Part shown: in pieces, positions 59,667 through 64,000 of the stretch
Numbering within the stretch: the first letter of the stretch is position 1
How the letters are laid out: each line of letters begins with the position of its first letter
Source: Talpa occidentalis
Taxonomy: Eukaryota; Chordata; Mammalia; Eulipotyphla; Talpidae
DNA: 64,000 nucleotides
Assembly: GCF_014898055.3 (NCBI RefSeq)
Contig: NW_023601212.1
Coordinates: 50,952,329-51,016,328 of the forward strand
Direction: 5' to 3'
Position numbers and translations under genes: made by a program
The notes under the pieces: generated by a model
Database searches by the model: none
The model's input: the letters and a program-made list of their open reading frames with translations, nothing else
What the model was told of the DNA's origin: nothing

Positions 59667-60396
59667 TGAGGCAGCAGGCCATTGCTGAAGCAGGGAGAGG
59701 CCAATGGACTTGAACTGATGGACTTGGACTGATAGACTGATGAACTGATAAACTTGGACTGACAATCCCGCCAGAAGGCGGAGGACCTTGGCAGGTTATT
59801 TTTTTTTTTTGAGAAATCTGGGGGTGGCCAGTGGGCCTAGATGGCCAAAAGCAGCCTGTGCATGCCCAGCAGCCAGGTGGAGGAGAAAAGCCAACTAAGA
59901 AGGCAAAAGCTGGTACTGATGATAAGTTGAGAAGCCCTGAGCGGCTGTTAAGCAGCCTGGGTATGCTGAAGAACTGTGAGTCTCGTAAAATCACCTGTGG
60001 GTGATGCCCTGCTCATTCTTGAGCGAGGGTGAGGAGCTGAGGAACCTGTCCTTGGGGGACGGGTGGGGAATGTGGCTTGGGGTGGAGCCCAAGCCGAATG
60101 CAGAGTTTGGATCCCCGACCAATGTGATTGTGCAGTGGGTTGGCTTGAGTGCAGGGGTCTGTGAGTCGCATTGGTGGCCGTGAAGGCTGAATGTTGGAGC
60201 GACTGCAGACAGAAACCCTGAGGGTTGGTGATTACCCCCAACAGAATAAAATTGCCAATCCCAGAGCTAGTGCATCCTGGGGGTGGATGCTGTGTGCCTT
60301 GTAGCCTAGACTACAGCCAGAGAAGGCCAGGAAGCCTGACGGCTCCTGGTGTGTTATAGTAGATGCCGTGAGTGATTCCCCTCCCTCGTATGAGCA

Positions 60397-60672
60397 GTGT
60401 CTTCGGCAGCAGATTTGGTGGCTCATCTGCTGGTACCAATAATTGTCTTTTGCACTTGGTTGGTGCCCTGCCTGGACTTATTTGTGTTCTGTTGTATTTT
60501 GTTATATTGTATTTTGTTATTTGTTGTATTTGCTTTTGTGGGCCATGGCTGCATTGTTTGTTTGCTTAGAAAATTGTATATATGTATAGACTGTATGGCA
60601 GAAAACCCTGAGGGGGTGGACTGTAGGGTAAAGAAAATGTCAGGCTTTTCTGCCCTTCCGCCATCAGGATAG
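60397..60672 (+). other. hydrophobic 91-codon ORF at the provirus 3' end
   Basis: Reads from before the 3' LTR into its U3. Residues about 8-50 are strongly hydrophobic (VPIIVFCTWLV, FCCILLYCILLFVV), giving one or two possible membrane segments. T-rich sequence gives such translations by chance, and no envelope motif (furin site, CX6CC, immunosuppressive-type domain) is visible. Recorded as an ORF, not as a gene. Confidence 0.2.
60610..60621 (+). other. polypurine-tract candidate
   Basis: 'gagggggtgga' directly precedes the 3' LTR, the position where plus-strand priming starts. It is purine-rich but short and contains a T. Confidence 0.5.
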
Positions 60673-61077
60673 ATGATGGATCCTTGTCCTGAATGCATGC
60701 CTGATGGCGGGCACCTGGAATAGGGTGTGGGCATAGGTAGATGGGATTCAGCTGAGCTAAGACTGTGCTTTTAAGGGCGGCGTCACGGGGACGCCAGCAG
60801 CAGCAGCAGTAGCAGCAGCAGCAGCAGCCGAAGCAGAAGCCGAAAGAAGAAGCCGAGAAGCAGCAGAACGAACTCCAGAGAGCTCAGATAGAGTGAAGAC
60901 TTGCTGGGGGCTGGGAGGCCTGCCAGCCTCCCAGCCCCCCAGCCAGCACCCCTGCCTGCCATATGCCTGGTGAACCCCAAATAAAAAACCTGCAAAACTA
61001 CTGAGGACTCTGACTCCTCCTTTACCCGGTCTGCATGGGATCAGAAAACCTGCACTGTGACCGTTCTTGCCTTTACA
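60622..61077 (+). mobile_element. 3' LTR of the compact provirus (copy F)
   Basis: 456 bp. The U3 inverted repeat is at 60658-60668 and 60700-60710, TATA-like 'cttttaaggg' near 60768, CAG-rich block about 60796-60868, aataaa at 60980-60985. Ends 'cttgcctttaca'. Confidence 0.93.
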
Positions 61078-61082
61078 GGGGC

Positions 61083-61930
61083 CCAAAAGGATCATTAAAA
61101 GTCAGTTCTGTTCATTATGCTATTTTGTATTTTTCTACTTTGTGTTTGATCATTAAATACCAATACTCAACCCCTATAACTTGAGATTCCTGGTATTTTC
61201 CATGGAGTGATTTCACTGTAGCATCTCTGGCTTACAAAACAACCAGGTGAAGTCTCATGGTACCTTCAAGCGAAACAGGAATCATTTTATTGAAAGGAGG
61301 GTTTGAGGATTTTTCTATGGGCAGTAGACTTGGTACTAGTAAACTCAGTGTAGTCATCTGAATCTTCCCATGTGTCCTCCTTTCAAATCTTGGGCATCTA
61401 GCCTTTTGTTATTGCCACCCTAAGTTTCACTAGGACAGGCCAGACTGTCAATTTCATGGCTATTATAAGTTAGTAACACTTGAGATTAATCTTTGAGTTT
61501 GTTTTTGTGCCAAGATAGGCCACAAGAGCAAGAGTTTGGAAACTTTCATATAGAGTCATAGAAATCCCTGATAACTGGTCTGTGATTTTTAATATTGAGT
61601 GTATCCTTCTCTTTCTTTAGGATGTCAAATGTCACCAACAACCACTGCCCCAATTTCCACTGTCCTTGCATTTCCTTATTACTCAACTACAGTAGGTATT
61701 TCAGAAGATTTTCCCAGGGAATCTTCAATAAGCTCTTCCTTCCAGGTGACCACAAGTAATAATCTGGTTACTCGCTATGGCTCATGGGCTACCAGAATTT
61801 CATCCAAAACTACTAACTGTTTTTTTGTTTTATGCAACCACAATCAGGTCAGATAACAGTTTTTAAGTTGCGCCTGTTTCCTTAAGAGGTCAGTTGCACA
61901 TAGCTGATAACAGATATCTGTAGCATTTAG
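61083..61930. other. unassigned sequence
   Basis: Contiguous with the sequence left of 58976 before the provirus inserted. An open frame at 61599-61856 (Ser/Thr-rich) follows a 'ctttctttag' that looks like a splice acceptor, but nothing else supports an exon. Confidence 0.3.
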
Positions 61931-62070
61931 CTTTTGTGATGGGCAGAACAATTCCTCCCAGCATGTCTATATCCTGATGTGTTAAGTCGTCAATGTGTTA
62001 AATTACATGGCAAAGAAGAATTAAGATTGGCTAATCAATTAAGAATCAAGATTGCCAATCAGTTGACCTT
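61931..62070 (+). repeat. MLT1-like LTR 5' fragment
   Basis: 'catgtctatatcctgatgtg', 'ttaaattacatggcaaagaa' and 'gaattaagattggctaa' follow the first third of an MLT1 LTR, then the match stops. Confidence 0.5.
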
Positions 62071-62084
62071 AAAATAGAGATTGG

Positions 62085-62588
62085 AGTCCAGTGGAGGAGT
62101 GGCGGCCTCACATCTGCTACCCAGTCCTCCTGACTCCTGGGCCCTTGATGGCTACAGACTGGTGGGGAAGTCCCCCAAAGCCCACAGCTCAGTGGACTTA
62201 CCCTAGCACCAGCCAGGTCACCGGGCCCTCAGTGATGAAGGATATGGACGCTGCTCCCTGTTGCTCTCAGGTGCCTGGCCCTGTCGCTGCTTGCTGTGTT
62301 CCTCTACCATCCTTGCAGCCCCTCCTTGGACTTGGGTACACTCCTGCCTCACCTCATGCACGTGGATTTATGTCTTTATTTGACCAAAAAGAGCTCTTGT
62401 GCAGCCACTGGTACCTGTGTTTGGGAAACCAAGCATGCAAGCAAGAAACAGCCTCTGTGGCTAAAATTTTTCATATTAGAGGCTGAGGCCTCTTGCAGTC
62501 CCTGTAATCTGTCTGTAGCCAGACAAAAGATACCAAAAAGTTTCAAAGATCTCTTCATCTAATTAAGAAGGCCACTCATAAGCCAAAA
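62085..62588. other. GC-rich block of unknown origin
   Basis: About 500 bp clearly richer in G+C than its surroundings, with a 131-codon forward frame (62091-62486) that I cannot match to any protein family. It abuts the EIF5 pseudogene but does not match the part of EIF5 that should precede it. It could be another retrocopy or an unrecognised repeat. Confidence 0.35.
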
Positions 62589-62646
62589 TGTCAAGAGAAT
62601 GGATCTCGTCAAGAGAATATGTAGCAAGATGTGTTGGATGGATTCT

Positions 62647-62663
62647 TTTTTTTTTTTTTTTTT
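62647..62663. repeat. poly(T) run within the pseudogene
   Basis: 17 T residues where the parent mRNA has a short A/T-rich stretch encoding Ile-Lys-Lys-Phe. An expanded or inserted homopolymer. Confidence 0.7.
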
Positions 62664-63301
62664 AAATTCTCTTGCCTGAGTGTGAGAATCCCACTATAGG
62701 ATGTCAATCCAAAGAAGCAAACAGGTAATTCTTACAAAACCCGTGGCTGGAGGTGTGCTTGACACACATCATAAACTTTGTTCAAAATCCCACCTGAGAA
62801 TGATGACAGTAGTACAGGAAAGAAAAAAAGAAAACTAGGAAGGGCAAAGACAAGGAAAATGGCTCCATGTCTAGTAGTGAGATATCACCATTGCCACAAC
62901 CAAATCAGCCCTCCATCTGCTGTGGAAGAAGATAGGAGAGGAAGCTCAAAAGTGCAGAACAGATGAAATGAGCGGCCATGCAAAAGTTCTGGCACTCAGT
63001 AATGTTTTGGAAAGGACTGTTGATGAGCAGGTCAACATCCTGTTTGAGTTTGTTAAAAAGATAATTACTGACTCATCTGACAAAGAAATTTTTGCCAAGG
63101 CAGAAATAATGGATGTAAAAGCCATGCCTCCTCTTATTTTCATTGAAGTTCTTTTTAATGAGATTAGAAGATAAATTAAATACAGTGGCCATTTCCTGTG
63201 ATTTTGTCACAAGAAACTCAAAGCTCAACACCACCTTTGGAATGTGAGGTAGTAAGACCTCAAGCTCCACTCATCTCCAAGATGCCACCTATTTTGAAGG
63301 A

Positions 63302-63562
63302 GATTTATTTATTTATTTATACAAGAACTGGGGTACAGGCCAGATGTGTGGGAGGGTGAGAGGATTCACCAGAGGCAGAGCGGGGAGCAGAATAGGCAGA
63401 CTGACTGAAATACACCACTGAGGGGAGCAGTGGGCACGACAGGAGAGGTCTGCTGCGCCATGTGGGACCCTTGCTGGCTGGCAGGGATTGAACTGGTGCT
63501 GCAGAGGCTGTGGATAGCCTCAAAGTGCTGCCCTCAACCACCTGCTCCATCAGGGGAGGCCC
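63302..63562 (-). mobile_element. tRNA-derived SINE inside the EIF5 pseudogene
   Basis: Reverse copy with tail 'gatttatttatttatttata' and head 'ccatcaggggaggccc'. TSD ttgaagga (63294-63301 and 63563-63570). Removing it restores the pseudogene text 'attttgaaggaaatgtttg', so the SINE arrived after the retrocopy. Confidence 0.94.
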
Positions 63563-64000
63563 TTGAAGGAAATGTTTGATGCAGACCTTTTGGAAGAAGA
63601 GGTCATCTGCCGGTCAGAAAAGGTTTCCAAGAAAAATGTCAAAAGAACCTACCAAAGAGATCTGGTTAAATCATAACCATTTATGAAATGGTTGAAAAAA
63701 AAGCAGAGGAAGAATCTTCCGGTGGTGAAGGGTTGATGACAATAAGAATATTGAGGTAGTATATATATTCAAAGGCTGCCAGTGCATTGCAAGTTGAAGC
63801 TGTGAAGTCTGACAAGATGTCACTGATACTGATATTATTTAAAGGAAGGACTGCGGCTCAGTGTAATAATACAATGCTGTGAATTGTTCTGCATCATCAG
63901 AGGTATAACATGTGCAAAGCTAAAATAACTTAAAATCATGCTACACTTTTTACTAAACTTGTATGCTGTGAGTGGTGTGCAATTGAGCCCACTGGTCAAA

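Larger units (their letters stand above)
58981..61077 (+). mobile_element. compact two-LTR provirus, non-autonomous
   Basis: A complete retrovirus-like insertion of 2,097 bp: 5' LTR 58981-59428, interior 59429-60621, 3' LTR 60622-61077, with a perfect TSD ggggc (58976-58980 and 61078-61082). The interior is only about 1.2 kb and contains no recognisable gag, protease, reverse transcriptase, integrase or surface/transmembrane gene, and no long forward frame. It would need enzymes supplied in trans. A 5-bp TSD plus a tRNA-Ser primer fit class III ERVs (ERVL/HERV-S); this assignment is inference. The LTRs are very similar, so the insertion is comparatively young. Confidence 0.9.
62590..64000 (+). 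pseudogene. EIF5: EIF5 processed pseudogene, 5'-truncated, SINE-interrupted
   Basis: A retrocopy of the mRNA for eukaryotic initiation factor 5, the GTPase-activating protein for eIF2 in start-codon selection. It begins at about residue 85 of the 431-residue protein (NGSHEANKLQ region; here NGSRQENM, stop at 62622-62624). Conserved text follows: QDVLDGF, CPECEN and VNPKKQT from the zinc-finger region, PPEN, the [14 protein letters not shown] stretch, [24 protein letters not shown] and EVLFNE, then after the SINE EMFDADLLEEEV and FMKWLKK from the C-terminal W2/HEAT domain. The relic stop is at 63840-63842 and 3' UTR continues past the window edge. No introns, several stops and frameshifts: not functional. 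Confidence 0.93.

Noticed and set aside
59440..59994. 184-codon reverse ORF inside the provirus
   Set aside because: Antisense to the element, composed partly of the 23-bp tandem repeat read backwards (repeated Gly-Pro-Phe type strings), with no known domain.

Overview
The window reads as repeat-rich intergenic or intronic DNA from a placental mammal. I found no intact protein-coding gene, no CpG-island promoter, no structural RNA gene and no CRISPR array. All the open reading frames of 60-190 codons are chance ORFs or fragments inside repeats. The organism call rests on the repeats: ancient MIR, L2, HAL1-like and MLT1 (MaLR) copies shared by placental mammals, young L1 3' ends, and about 24 copies of a tRNA-derived SINE whose head (gggcctccctggtggcgcag) resembles the CHR-type SINEs of cetartiodactyls (whale, hippopotamus and ruminant lineage). 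The SINE body does not match any SINE I can recall in full, so the species is not named here.

Layout. 1-19 kb: old MIR/L2/L1 pieces overlaid by SINEs and several L1 insertions, two of them with 5' inversions (2342-2890 and 7751-8015) and one large L1 (16.74-19.04 kb) carrying an inverted duplicate of its own 3' end. 19-45 kb: one solo LTR (19179-19572), MIRs, two MLT1 LTRs, L2, many SINEs, nested L1s and a long antisense L1 (40.76-43.11 kb). 45-51 kb: a compound TA/GA microsatellite, more L1 ends and a HAL1-like element. 51-61 kb: a dense cluster of one LTR family. 61-64 kb: an unassigned stretch, an MLT1 fragment, a GC-rich unassigned block, and a 5'-truncated processed pseudogene of EIF5 split by a SINE and running off the window end.

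The most interesting content is that LTR family: seven LTRs from six insertions, each flanked by a perfect 5-bp target-site duplication (ggact, acgac, caccc, ctgcc, gccag, ggggc). Four stand as simple or host solo LTRs, one is nested inside another only 6 bp from its end, and one is a 2.1-kb two-LTR provirus (58981-61077). The provirus has a tRNA-Ser-like primer-binding site and about 1.2 kb of internal sequence with no recognisable gag, pro or pol. TSD length and primer are consistent with a class III (ERVL/HERV-S-like) mechanism. The absence of coding sequence suggests a non-autonomous, MaLR-like or ETn-like element mobilised in trans. Boundaries and TSDs were read directly from the sequence; family names and class are inference and need a repeat-library search.
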